From: an uncultured Mollicutes bacterium
Lineage (GTDB): Bacteria > Bacillota_I > Bacilli_A > Acholeplasmatales > Anaeroplasmataceae
Assembly (NCBI GenBank): GCA_947174785.1
Contig: CAMWKG010000008.1
Span: 1 to 63,557 of the forward strand
Direction: 5' to 3'
DNA: 63,557 nt
Position numbers and translations under genes: made by a program. Positions 34,316-43,175 of this stretch are shown here, in pieces. Within the stretch, counting starts at the first letter, position 1. Each line of letters starts with the position of its first letter. The notes beneath the pieces were generated by a model that searched no databases, was not told the DNA's origin, and worked only from the letters and a program-made list of their open reading frames with translations.

Positions 34316-35767
34316 ATGAAGGCAACCAGTCAATTTCCTGAAAACAATTCAAAAAATGTTTGTATAGATACGGAGCTTATTCTGACCTTTGACGAAAAGC
34401 CTATTTTAAATGAAAAAGGATTTATAAAGGTATTTGATTACAATACGGACAAACTGATAGACTGCATTGATTTGAGTTTGCCAGCTGGTCCCACTAAATC
34501 CAAACAAAATCCGTTAGCAGATTATATCAAAAAACCATACGAGTACAAAAACGATGTTGTTACTAATAAGAACACCATTGCAGGAACACCTTCTGCAGAT
34601 TACATAAAAAGTGATGAAAAATATCAACTCACAATTATTGGAGGATTTTCTGATGGATTTCACTTTTACCCAGCTTATGTCAAGGAGAATTCAGTTCATA
34701 TTCAGCTGCATCAAAACTTGTTGGAATACAACCGAAAATATTATGTCTTGATTGATTGTGATATCGTGCAGGGATTTAAAGGCTTTTCCAAAAAGGACGA
34801 TTGGACTTTTTCTACCAAACATAGTTTTCCTGCTACTAAAAATCTGACTGTTTCCAAAAACGGAAATGGGGATTTCCGTACGGTGCAGGGTGCCCTAGAT
34901 TTTATACCCAACCACATAGATAAGAAGTCCCACTACACTATATTCGTTGAAAATGGTGATTATCAGGAATTGGTCTATTTTCGAAATAAGGACTACGTCA
35001 CGATTATTGGGGAAAGTAGAGATGGCGTTATTATTCACTACGCAAACAACGAAGTATTCAATCCCCATCCAGAACTTATAAAGACCAACGAAAGACCTGG
35101 AACCTTTCCTTCAAGAAGAGCTGCCTTTGCAATTGATAATTGTACTCATATTGTTTTAAAAAATCTAACCATTAAAAACGATGCATACGGACAGGCAGAA
35201 GGGCTCCTTGTAAACGGGAAAAATAATTATTTCAAAAACGTACATATCATCGGCAGTGGCGATGCGCTACAAACTAATGGTTCAGCTTACTACGATAATT
35301 GTATAATAGATGGACACGGCGATACCATTTTAGGAAGAGGACCTACTTACTTTTATAAGACGACAATTAATAGTATTAACGCCTTTATGTGGATTAGAAA
35401 TACCAAAGAAAACCACGGTAATATATTTGTAAAATGTATTTTTAATGGTAAGGGGGAAGATGCCGTAATTGCAAGATTGCCTAATAATCATGGTCAACAA
35501 TATCCTGATGCTGAGTGTGTATTGATTGACTGTGAATTAAACAATATTCCACCTATAGGCTTTGACCCGATAGATACCTTGACTGTAAATCTTTGTGAAT
35601 ACAATAGCCATGATAAGCAAGGTAATCCGATTGATATGTCTTTAAGGCATAAAATTGTAAAAGCTTTAGTTCTTGAAAGGGATGCGAAAATCATAGAAAA
35701 TTACAGTAATTATCAATACGTTTTGGGTGAAGAATTCCGTGATTTCTATGAAGAAATAGAAAAATAA
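34316..35767 (+). CDS. Pectinesterase-like protein without signal peptide
   Basis: Residues about 1-170 hold an Ig-like module (PENNSKNVCIDTELILTFDE). From about 180 a right-handed beta helix of the pectin methylesterase family follows (VSKNGNGDFRTVQGALDFI, LQTNGSAYYDNCIIDGHGDTILGRG). Active-site Asp and Arg are plausible in DTILGRG and WIRNT. There is no signal peptide, so it would act on oligomers imported into the cytosol. RBS AAAGGA. Codon usage is somewhat richer in C-ending codons than neighbours, consistent with transfer. Confidence 0.75.
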   Translation: MKATSQFPENNSKNVCIDTELILTFDEKPILNEKGFIKVFDYNTDKLIDCIDLSLPAGPTKSKQNPLADYIKKPYEYKNDVVTNKNTIAGTPSADYIKSDEKYQLTIIGGFSDGFHFYPAYVKENSVHIQLHQNLLEYNRKYYVLIDCDIVQGFKGFSKKDDWTFSTKHSFPATKNLTVSKNGNGDFRTVQGALDFIPNHIDKKSHYTIFVENGDYQELVYFRNKDYVTIIGESRDGVIIHYANNEVFNPHPELIKTNERPGTFPSRRAAFAIDNCTHIVLKNLTIKNDAYGQAEGLLVNGKNNYFKNVHIIGSGDALQTNGSAYYDNCIIDGHGDTILGRGPTYFYKTTINSINAFMWIRNTKENHGNIFVKCIFNGKGEDAVIARLPNNHGQQYPDAECVLIDCELNNIPPIGFDPIDTLTVNLCEYNSHDKQGNPIDMSLRHKIVKALVLERDAKIIENYSNYQYVLGEEFRDFYEEIEK

Positions 35768-35792
35768 ATTTTTAATTGAATTATTTGTAATT

Positions 35793-35828
35793 AAAAGCTC
35801 TCGAACAAATTTGTCCGAGAGCTTTTTT
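35793..35828. terminator. Terminator after pectinesterase gene
   Basis: AAAAGCTCTCG pairs with CGAGAGCTTTTTT around a partly paired loop. It also ends the opposing copA transcript. Confidence 0.85.
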
Positions 35829-35894
35829 GGCATTGATTGAGGTGTGCTCTTAAAATTTCAGTTTTTTAGTATTGCGCTTTCAGATATTCCTTTT

Positions 35895-36095
35895 TTATTT
35901 TGCTTCATAGCCTGCATCAGCAACAGCTTTGATTAAAGCATCCTTAGCAAGACCTTCGCCAGTTACAGTTGCAGATTTGTTTTCTAATGAAACTTCAACC
36001 TTACTTACTCCTTCAACACCAGATAAGGCTTTTTCTACATGTGCTTGGCAATGCTTGCACATCATTCCTTCAACACTTAATTTGATGGTTTCCAT
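35895..36095 (-). CDS. copZ: Putative internally initiated copper chaperone (CopZ)
   Basis: 66-residue HMA domain, in frame with the end of copA, with its own strong RBS 7 nt before the ATG. A complete typical CopZ length and start METIKLSVEGMMCKHC. It suggests that a copA stop codon was lost, fusing two adjacent genes while keeping separate translation. E. coli makes a similar product by ribosomal frameshift in copA; here it would be internal initiation. It is an inference. Confidence 0.65.
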   Translation of the reverse strand: METIKLSVEGMMCKHCQAHVEKALSGVEGVSKVEVSLENKSATVTGEGLAKDALIKAVADAGYEAK

Positions 36096-38336
36096 CCTTT
36101 TCCCTCCTTTTTGTTTTGTTTTATTTGTTTTAAATGTATTTAATCTTAGTGCGTTTGTTACAACAAATACACTACTAAAACTCATAGCTAAAGCTGCAAT
36201 CATAGGATTGAGCTTAATATGAAACGCATAGTAGAACACGCCAGCTGCAAAGATAATTCCAATAGCATTGTAGAAGAATGCCCAGAATAAATTTCCTTTG
36301 ATATTATTAATGGTACGTCTGCTTAATTTTATAGCACTGTATACATCAGATAAGGAATTAGATACTAATATGATATCTGCAGCCTCTATGGCAATATCAG
36401 CACCTCTTCCAATCGCGATTCCGATATCTGCACTCATTAATGCAGGAGCATCATTGATACCATCTCCTACCATCGCAACCTTTTTTCCTTTTTCTTGTTC
36501 TGCCTTAACTACGCTCTGTTTTTCATTAGGAAGAACATCGCTAATTACACGGTCAATGCCAACCTCGTTTGCAATACTTGCAGCAGTAGAAGCATTGTCT
36601 CCTGTAAGCATAATGACATCAAGTCCTAAATGCTTTAATTTGGAAATGCCTTCTTTTGAATCCTCTTTGATTTCATCCTTGACAGCTATTACACCAATAA
36701 AAGTATCGTTCTTTGCAACAAATAGAGGTGTCACTCCAGGTTTACAAATTTTTTCAATTCTTGGATCTTGGGTATCTAATTTTATACCTAGAGTAGTTAG
36801 ATAATTTTTATTTCCTATATAATAGGTTTGTGTATCAATTACTCCTTCAATACCTAACCCAGCATGACTATCATAGCTAGAAAGAGAATAAGGTTCAATG
36901 CCATCCTCAGTTGCCTTAGCTATAATTGCAGAGGCAAGTGGGTGTTCAGATTTTTGTTCAAGAGTATATGCAATTTTGAGTAAATCATCGTTTGTAAAGC
37001 ACTGATAGTCAATTACTTTTGGCTTTCCTTCTGTAATGGTTCCTGTTTTATCTAAAATAATAGTATTTATAGAATGTGTTCTTTCTAGTATTTCTGCATT
37101 TTTAATCAACAGTCCATTTCTTGCTGCTACACCTGTAGCCACCATAATTGCAACAGGGGTTGCAAGTCCTAATGCACAAGGACAAGCAATTACTAAAACA
37201 GAAATGCCTATTCCAAAGGCAAAGCTTGGTCCTTCTAGGAAACAAAACACAATAAAACTGATGATTGCTATCAGCATAACTACAGGCACGAAGAAGAAAG
37301 AAATGCGATCTGCAAGCTTAGATATTGGAGCCTTAGAATTTGCTGCCTCTTCAACTAGCTTAATAATCGTATGGATTGTAGTATCCTCTCCAACCTTTGT
37401 TGCCTCAATAACTACATAGCCACTGGTCAATATTGTAGAAGAAATTGCTTCCTCATGGACTTCTTTATAAACGGGGATACTTTCACCTGTAATATTACTT
37501 TGGTCAAAGGAACCAGCTCCTTCAATAATGATACCATCTACTGGTACCTGCATTCCTTTTTTTACAAGGATATGATCCTGTAGCTTTACATCCTCAACAA
37601 AAACTTCTATTTCTTTACCTTCTCTAATTAAAAGTGCAGTTTTTGGAGCTAAATCCATTAATTTTTCAATAGAAGCATTAGTCTTTTTCTTTGATTTTCC
37701 CTCTAAATATTTACCTACAGATACTAAAACCAGAATTGTAGAAGCAGATTCTAGATAAAGCTCATGTGCTAAATGAGTAATCTCTTGACCGATACCTAAA
37801 CGATATGCCATCAGGTAAATGATATAAATACCATATAAAAGACTTGCAGAAGACCCCATTGCGATTAAACTATCCATATTTGGTGATAGCTTCCAAAGTC
37901 TTTTGAAACCATTAATAAAATAATTGCGATACAAGATAAGTACTGGTAAAGTAAGCAGTAGTTCTGTAATTGCAAGAATTAAAGGATTTTTTTCAAATAT
38001 TGGTGGAATGGGAATATAAATCATCGGTCCCATTGCAAGATAGAACACAAGAAGAGCAAATACAGCAGCGATGATTAAGGTTCTACCTTTGTGGTCATCT
38101 TGGCTGACCTTGGTTGTTTCTTTTTTCTCATTTAAGAAGGCTTTATATCCTGCCTTTTCCACAGCATTTATAATAATTTCATCCTTAAGAATTGTTTCAT
38201 CATAGGATACATCCATTGTGTTCGCTAGTAAATTTACATTACAGGTTTCTATGCCCTCTAGCTTCTCAACAGCATGCTGGACATGACTTTGACAAGCAGA
38301 ACAGGTCATACCTTCGATTTTAAATTTTCTTTTCAT
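35895..38336 (-). CDS. copA: Copper-exporting P1B ATPase with C-terminal CopZ domain
   Basis: Exports Cu(I). An N-terminal HMA domain (GMTCSACQSHV), eight membrane helices with CPC (ACPCALGLA), phosphorylation site DKTGT, and GDGINDAPAL are present. The last 66 residues (METIKLSVEG.., GMMCKHCQAHV) form a second HMA domain like the CopZ chaperone. It is preceded by an internal RBS (AAAGGAGGG, 36101-36110) and ATG at 36095, so free chaperone may be made too. Start ATG 38336 follows AGGTGAT; the stop of csoR abuts. Confidence 0.95.
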   Translation of the reverse strand: MKRKFKIEGMTCSACQSHVQHAVEKLEGIETCNVNLLANTMDVSYDETILKDEIIINAVEKAGYKAFLNEKKETTKVSQDDHKGRTLIIAAVFALLVFYLAMGPMIYIPIPPIFEKNPLILAITELLLTLPVLILYRNYFINGFKRLWKLSPNMDSLIAMGSSASLLYGIYIIYLMAYRLGIGQEITHLAHELYLESASTILVLVSVGKYLEGKSKKKTNASIEKLMDLAPKTALLIREGKEIEVFVEDVKLQDHILVKKGMQVPVDGIIIEGAGSFDQSNITGESIPVYKEVHEEAISSTILTSGYVVIEATKVGEDTTIHTIIKLVEEAANSKAPISKLADRISFFFVPVVMLIAIISFIVFCFLEGPSFAFGIGISVLVIACPCALGLATPVAIMVATGVAARNGLLIKNAEILERTHSINTIILDKTGTITEGKPKVIDYQCFTNDDLLKIAYTLEQKSEHPLASAIIAKATEDGIEPYSLSSYDSHAGLGIEGVIDTQTYYIGNKNYLTTLGIKLDTQDPRIEKICKPGVTPLFVAKNDTFIGVIAVKDEIKEDSKEGISKLKHLGLDVIMLTGDNASTAASIANEVGIDRVISDVLPNEKQSVVKAEQEKGKKVAMVGDGINDAPALMSADIGIAIGRGADIAIEAADIILVSNSLSDVYSAIKLSRRTINNIKGNLFWAFFYNAIGIIFAAGVFYYAFHIKLNPMIAALAMSFSSVFVVTNALRLNTFKTNKTKQKGGKRMETIKLSVEGMMCKHCQAHVEKALSGVEGVSKVEVSLENKSATVTGEGLAKDALIKAVADAGYEAK

Positions 38337-38345
38337 TTTAATCAC

Positions 38346-38639
38346 CTACTGAAATCTTTTAAATAAGTCGACAATTTCATCTAACACTTCATCATTTCCA
38401 ATTAATATATTTTCCTTAACACATGTTTTTATGTGTTTATCAAGCATGAAGTTTGCAAATGATTTGATAGACTTATCAATAGCGGATAATTGAATTAAGA
38501 TTTCATCACAATACCGATCCTCCTGAATCATATTGGCTATGCCTCTGATTTGTCCTTCAATTCGGTTTAGGCGATTCGTTAAAACCTTTTTGTCTTCATC
38601 AGAACGGTATGTCTTTTTTTCCTCTTTACAACAATCCAT
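38346..38639 (-). CDS. csoR: Copper-sensing repressor CsoR
   Basis: Represses copA and dissociates on Cu(I). RLNRIEGQIRGI and Cys44, His69, Cys73 (RYCDE, LDKHIKTC) give the copper-binding W-X-Y signature. 97 residues from ATG 38639, RBS AGAGGTG; a GTG at 38648 is in the RBS. It is the first gene of the csoR-copA operon. Confidence 0.95.
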   Translation of the reverse strand: MDCCKEEKKTYRSDEDKKVLTNRLNRIEGQIRGIANMIQEDRYCDEILIQLSAIDKSIKSFANFMLDKHIKTCVKENILIGNDEVLDEIVDLFKRFQ

Positions 38640-38666
38640 AAGAAACACCTCTTTTTCTATTTATTA

Positions 38667-38700
38667 TTTTATACCCATCAGGGGTATATTGTCAAGGCGA
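38667..38700 (-). promoter_or_regulatory. csoR-copA promoter and CsoR operator
   Basis: On the minus strand TTGACA, 16 nt, TATAAA. TATACCC (38670-38676), ATCA and GGGGTATA form an operator like the G-tract CsoR site, located between the -35 and -10 boxes. Confidence 0.8.
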
Positions 38701-38759
38701 ATATTTATTTTTAAAAATATTGTTATAACTGGATTTCTGTTTTTTCTAAATGGAAAAAA

Positions 38760-38788
38760 TTGACAAAAAGATTAAAATAGAGTATGAT
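38760..38788 (+). promoter_or_regulatory. Promoter of Mn-riboswitch transcript
   Basis: TTGACA (38760-38765), 17 nt, TATGAT (38783-38788). Confidence 0.7.
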
Positions 38789-38793
38789 AGAAG

Positions 38794-38953
38794 TACTTAG
38801 GGGAGTAGATGACCAGATAGGTAGTAATTTCGTCAAGACGGGGGAAACCTCCGGGATTACTTGAAACATCAAGACTTAAGTATAGTAGTATTACTATGCT
38901 TGTCTTGTGGCATACTATAAATGAAGACAGGCTAGTGCCTGTTTATTTTTTTG
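38794..38953 (+). ncRNA. yybP-ykoY (Mn2+) riboswitch
   Basis: GGGGAGTAG (38800-38808), CGTCAAGACGGGGGAAACCTCC and CATCAAGAC match the two helical arms of the yybP-ykoY aptamer, which senses Mn2+. TACTTA (38794-38799) and TAAGTA (38877-38882) form P1. The terminator is ACAGGC/GCCTGT with TTATTTTTTT (38927-38953); the antiterminator pairs TGTCTT (38901-38906) with AAGACA (38924-38929). It controls the P-type ATPase downstream. Confidence 0.85.
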
Positions 38954-38964
38954 GAGGAAAATAT

Positions 38965-41718
38965 ATGGAAGAAAATATAAAGTTCGAACAAAAAAGTATA
39001 GAAGAAACAAAAGAGCTTTTAAAAACAGATTTAGAAATGGGACTTTCTAAGGAGGATGCAAGAGAGCGTCTTTCCTTATACGGAGCAAATGAATTAAAGG
39101 AAAAAAAGAAAAAATCATGGTTTATGATATTCTTAGGAGAATTAAATAATCCTATGATTTTTGTTTTATTTGCAGCTATTGCGGTAACCTTAGGTTTATC
39201 TATTTACGAAACGATTGTCACCCTAAAAGCTCATGAGCCCTTTGATTTCTTGTCAACAGGAGACTGGCCTGATGTTATTATTATTTTGGCAGTAATATTT
39301 ATCAATTCTTTAATTGGAACCATCCAGGAATTAAAGGCGGAAAGCTCCTTAGAAGCATTAAAGAAAATGTCTAGTCCTGAGTCTACAGTTATACGTGAGG
39401 GACTTCATCAAAAAATTAAAGCCAGTGAGCTTGTGGCTGGAGATCTTGTCGTTTTAGAAGAAGGGGATACAGTAGGTGCAGATTTGCGTCTGATAGAAAG
39501 TGTGAATTTAAAAATTAATGAATCCTCCCTGACAGGAGAATCTGTACCAATAGAGAAGAATGCAGAGCTTGTTTTTGATAATGAAATAGGAATAGGTGAT
39601 CGTTTAAATTGTGCCTATATGTCTACTACTGTAAGCTATGGGCGTGGCTTGGGTCTAGTCATAAAAACAGGAATGGAAACAGAAATAGGTAGGATTGCAG
39701 ATGCAATATCAGAAACAAAGGTTGAACCAACCCCACTTCAAAAGGTTCTCGCAAAGCTATCTAAGACCTTAGGATTTTTAACACTTCTCATAGTTCTTGC
39801 AGTTTTAATTGTGGATATCATATGGATTTGTGTGGATGGGAAAGGAACCATGCTGGAGTCTTATATTGAAGCCATCCTAACAGCGATTTCTTTAGCGGTT
39901 GCTGCAATTCCTGAAGGCTTACCAGCAGTAGTTACAATCGTCCTTTCTATTGGTGTGCAGAAGATGGTTAAAGCAAATACGGTAGTTCGTAAGCTTCCTA
40001 GTGTAGAAACCTTAGGTGCAGTTCAGGTAGTTTGTTCAGATAAGACAGGTACATTAACTCAAAATCGTATGACGGTTGTTGAAGCTTATTCTAAAGGAAA
40101 ATACTTTAAAGCATCTGACTTTAAAGAAGAAAATCAGGATGAAGATTTAAAGCTTTTGGCAAAAGGAATGAGCCTTTGTTCTAATGCTACCGTAGATGAT
40201 GGATTATATGGAGATCCAACCGAAATAGCCTTAGTGCTTTTTGCCAACAGCTTTGGTCTATCGAAAAAAGATTTAGAAGCTTCCTATCCTAGAGTAGATG
40301 AACTCCCCTTTGATAGTGTTCGTAAAATGATGTCTACCAAGCATCAAGTAAAGAACAGCACAGTTATTTATACAAAGGGTGCAGTAGATAGTATTTTAAA
40401 GGGAGCTACTCACATAATAGAAAATGGCAAGATTAGAAAAATAGAAGAGGAAGATATTTTAAAAATCAATGAAGCAAATTCCTATTTTTCAAGTAAGGCT
40501 TTAAGAGTACTTGCGTTAGCTTATACTACAGCATCTGAAATTACAGAAGAGAATATGATTTTTGTTGGATTGGTTGCAATGATTGATCCACCAAGACCAG
40601 AGGCTAAGGCAGCAGTGGAAAAATTTAAGACTGCTGGAATTAAAACTGTAATGATAACAGGAGATCATAAGGATACTGCCTTTGCGGTGGCTAAGGAATT
40701 GGGAATATGCGAAAAACAAGAGGAGTGCTATACAGGTCAGGAAATAGATTCCTTAAATCAAGAACAATTAAAGGAAATCTGTAAAACTGCTCGTGTATTT
40801 GCGAGAGTTTCTCCGCAGAATAAAGTGGAGATTGTCTCAGCATTTCAAGCTCTTGGGAATACAGTTGCGATGACGGGAGATGGTGTCAATGATGCTCCAA
40901 GTTTGAAGACAGCCAATATTGGTATTGCAATGGGAATCACTGGTACAGACGTTGCTAAGAGCGCAGCAGATATGGTTTTAACTGATGATAATTTTGCTTC
41001 TATAGAAAAGGCTGTAGAAGAAGGAAGAGGAATCTTTGCAAATATACGTAAAACAGTATTCTTCCTTTTAGGTAGTAATATAGCAGAAGTATTTGCTTTA
41101 TTTTTCTTAATTTGCTTAGGTCTTCCAACACCATTAATTGCAATTCATCTTTTATGGGTGAATTTGGTAACAGATTCCTTACCTGCAATTGCTTTAGGTA
41201 TGCAGCCTAAGGATAAAGACATCATGAATGAAAAGCCTAGAGATTCTAAAGAAAGTATTTTTGCTCATGGTGGTTTAATCTTAACCTTGGGATATGGAAT
41301 TGTAATAACATTTGCTGTAATTATGGCTTACTTTACATGTGGTTGGTTAAATGGTGCTGTTTCCTTGTCTGAAATTAAGTCTTTATACAATTCAAATTCA
41401 GACTTACTTCATCAGGCACAAACCATGGCATTTACAACATTAGCCCTATGTGAACTCTTCCATATGCTAGGCATGAGTAATGTAAGCAGAAGTTTTGTCC
41501 ATATATTTAAGGATAAGAACTGGATGCTGTTTATTGCTTTCTTTATAGGGATAGTATTGCAATTGTTTGTTGTTCAAACACCAGGGGTGAAGAATGTATT
41601 TTCTACTTACAGCTTAACAGGAGTAGAATGGGGAATTATGTTAGGTTTATCATTATTACCACTTATTGTTCATGAAATGGTTGTATTTATCAATTGGATA
41701 AAAAGAAATAAAAAGTAA
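38965..41718 (+). CDS. P-type cation ATPase, likely Mn2+/Ca2+ exporter
   Basis: P2-type ATPase of the SERCA/PMCA class: TGES, PEGLPA in TM4, DKTGTLTQNRM phosphorylation site, and GDGVNDAPSL; about ten membrane helices. 917 residues from ATG 38965, RBS GGAGGA; longer upstream start lies in the riboswitch. Under a Mn2+ riboswitch it probably exports Mn2+ or Ca2+. Confidence 0.93.
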   Translation: MEENIKFEQKSIEETKELLKTDLEMGLSKEDARERLSLYGANELKEKKKKSWFMIFLGELNNPMIFVLFAAIAVTLGLSIYETIVTLKAHEPFDFLSTGDWPDVIIILAVIFINSLIGTIQELKAESSLEALKKMSSPESTVIREGLHQKIKASELVAGDLVVLEEGDTVGADLRLIESVNLKINESSLTGESVPIEKNAELVFDNEIGIGDRLNCAYMSTTVSYGRGLGLVIKTGMETEIGRIADAISETKVEPTPLQKVLAKLSKTLGFLTLLIVLAVLIVDIIWICVDGKGTMLESYIEAILTAISLAVAAIPEGLPAVVTIVLSIGVQKMVKANTVVRKLPSVETLGAVQVVCSDKTGTLTQNRMTVVEAYSKGKYFKASDFKEENQDEDLKLLAKGMSLCSNATVDDGLYGDPTEIALVLFANSFGLSKKDLEASYPRVDELPFDSVRKMMSTKHQVKNSTVIYTKGAVDSILKGATHIIENGKIRKIEEEDILKINEANSYFSSKALRVLALAYTTASEITEENMIFVGLVAMIDPPRPEAKAAVEKFKTAGIKTVMITGDHKDTAFAVAKELGICEKQEECYTGQEIDSLNQEQLKEICKTARVFARVSPQNKVEIVSAFQALGNTVAMTGDGVNDAPSLKTANIGIAMGITGTDVAKSAADMVLTDDNFASIEKAVEEGRGIFANIRKTVFFLLGSNIAEVFALFFLICLGLPTPLIAIHLLWVNLVTDSLPAIALGMQPKDKDIMNEKPRDSKESIFAHGGLILTLGYGIVITFAVIMAYFTCGWLNGAVSLSEIKSLYNSNSDLLHQAQTMAFTTLALCELFHMLGMSNVSRSFVHIFKDKNWMLFIAFFIGIVLQLFVVQTPGVKNVFSTYSLTGVEWGIMLGLSLLPLIVHEMVVFINWIKRNKK

Positions 41719-42104
41719 AATAGAAGTTATCTCAAATCCCTTTTATAACAGTATTAAGAAATGAAAAAATATCATATAATTCTTCCTAAATGAATTGTTT
41801 TATGGTATAATAAAAATGTAGCTAGAAGAAGTCTATAAGTAAGAACTCTACTTCTTATAGATGGCTTTCGACAATTGAATGTAGTAGAGTGGTTTTCCGA
41901 ATGGATAGCGTGATTGAAAATAGTGAGTACATTTGTACTTACAGCTCAATTACGCTTTTTATTTTTAATTCAGAAAGGAGTCAAAAGAATGAATCGCAAA
42001 AAGATTAGGAGGTAATCAACAATTATAATATGTGATATGTGGTTTGATATCTTCCCCACAGATATGAAAAAGATAGTAATTTAACTATTAAAGGAGAAAA
42101 AATT
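41719..42104. other. Intergenic region with leader RNA copy B, no large gene
   Basis: Contains the second copy of the leader element and a 9-codon ORF (41989-42015, MNRKKIRR) with an RBS GAAAGGAG. A gene ahead of this leader seems to be lost or replaced by the DUF1016 gene at 42105. Confidence 0.6.
41806..41965 (+). ncRNA. Leader RNA with terminator, copy B
   Basis: Extended -10 TGGTATAAT, followed by a transcript resembling copy A at 21197-21362. TCTATAAG (about 41833) pairs with CTTATAGA; CTCTAC pairs with GTAGAG. ATAGCGTGATTGAAAAT starts a long terminator stem that ends ACGCTTTTTATTTT. The shared order of stems and compensating base differences suggest a functional RNA family. Confidence 0.7.
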
Positions 42105-43112
42105 ATGGCTAATGAAATAATGGATGGCACATTTTACAATCAAATTAAAAAGATACTTTCGAGTGCGCGAGCAAAAGTTTATTCCACTGCAAATTTTGCA
42201 ATGGTGGAAGCATATTGGGAAATTGGTAAAAGCATTGTTGAAAAACAAGGAGGCAATACAACTGCCGAGTATGGTGCTAAGCTGATTGAAGAGCTTTCCA
42301 AGAAAATGACAGTTGACTATGGGAAAGGTTTTACTGTTGCAAACTTAAAGAATATGCGTCAATTTTATCTCACCTTTCAAAATCGCTACGCACTGCGTAG
42401 CCAATTGAGTTGGACACATTATAGAATGATTATGCGTGTGGAAGATGAAAAGGCACGCAAATTTTATATGGATGAGTGTATTAAGGCAAATTGGAGTACG
42501 CGTCAGCTTGAACGACAGATAAATACATTCTCTTATCAGCGTTTACTTGCAAGTCATGGGAATTACGATGTAGTAGAAGATACTGCAAAAAAGGAACCTG
42601 CTAAGACGCCCGAAGATATTATACGGGATCCGTATGTATTAGAGTTTTTGGGTTTGGAACAGAATGCAAGTTTTTACGAATCTGATTTGGAACAAGCACT
42701 TATAGATCATTTGCAGAAATTCTTACTTGAACTTGGACGTGGTTTTTCCTTTGTCGGTAGACAACATAGAATTTCATTTGATACTCAACATTTTTATATA
42801 GACCTTGTTTTCTACAACTATATTTTGAAATGCTTTGTCTTAATCGACTTAAAAACGAGTAAGCTTACGCATCAAGACATTGGTCAAATGCAAATGTATG
42901 TCAATTATTTCACTCGTGAAATGATGAATGAAGGAGATAATCTGCCTGTTGGTATTTTGCTCTGCGCAGATAAAAATGATTCGGTTGTGCGCTATACTTT
43001 ATCAGAGGATAACAAGCAAATATTTACTTCAAAATATAGGACATACTTGCCTAGCGAAGAAGAATTACAAAAAGAAATTACTGCTGAACGTAAGGCACTA
43101 GCTAATAAATAA
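42105..43112 (+). CDS. DUF1016 PDDEXK nuclease-like protein (YhcG family)
   Basis: N-terminal helical DUF1016_N domain (ANFAMVEAYWEIGKSIVE; SWTHYRMIMRVEDEKARKFY) and C-terminal PD-(D/E)XK nuclease fold (FYIDLVFYN, LIDLKTSKL with Asp-x-Lys in place of Glu-x-Lys). A conserved family often near restriction systems and mobile elements; the biological role is not settled. No R-M genes are next to it. RBS AAAGGAG, ATG 42105. Confidence 0.9.
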   Translation: MANEIMDGTFYNQIKKILSSARAKVYSTANFAMVEAYWEIGKSIVEKQGGNTTAEYGAKLIEELSKKMTVDYGKGFTVANLKNMRQFYLTFQNRYALRSQLSWTHYRMIMRVEDEKARKFYMDECIKANWSTRQLERQINTFSYQRLLASHGNYDVVEDTAKKEPAKTPEDIIRDPYVLEFLGLEQNASFYESDLEQALIDHLQKFLLELGRGFSFVGRQHRISFDTQHFYIDLVFYNYILKCFVLIDLKTSKLTHQDIGQMQMYVNYFTREMMNEGDNLPVGILLCADKNDSVVRYTLSEDNKQIFTSKYRTYLPSEEELQKEITAERKALANK

Positions 43113-43142
43113 AAATGCTACTTAGCAAATCGTGATATGAAC

Positions 43143-43174
43143 AAAAAAGGACTAATTCAAATTAGTCCTTTTTC
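43143..43174. terminator. Bidirectional terminator
   Basis: AAAAAAGGACTAATT pairs with AATTAGTCCTTTTT; used by DUF1016 and the converging oxidoreductase gene. Confidence 0.9.
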
Positions 43175-43175
43175 T

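Noticed and set aside
41989-42015. Nine-codon ORF MNRKKIRR after leader copy B
   Set aside because: It has an RBS, but is too short to call a gene; mentioned as a possible leader peptide or remnant.
42105-43112. DUF1016 gene as part of a restriction system
   Set aside because: No methyltransferase or specificity gene is next to it; surrounding genes are housekeeping.
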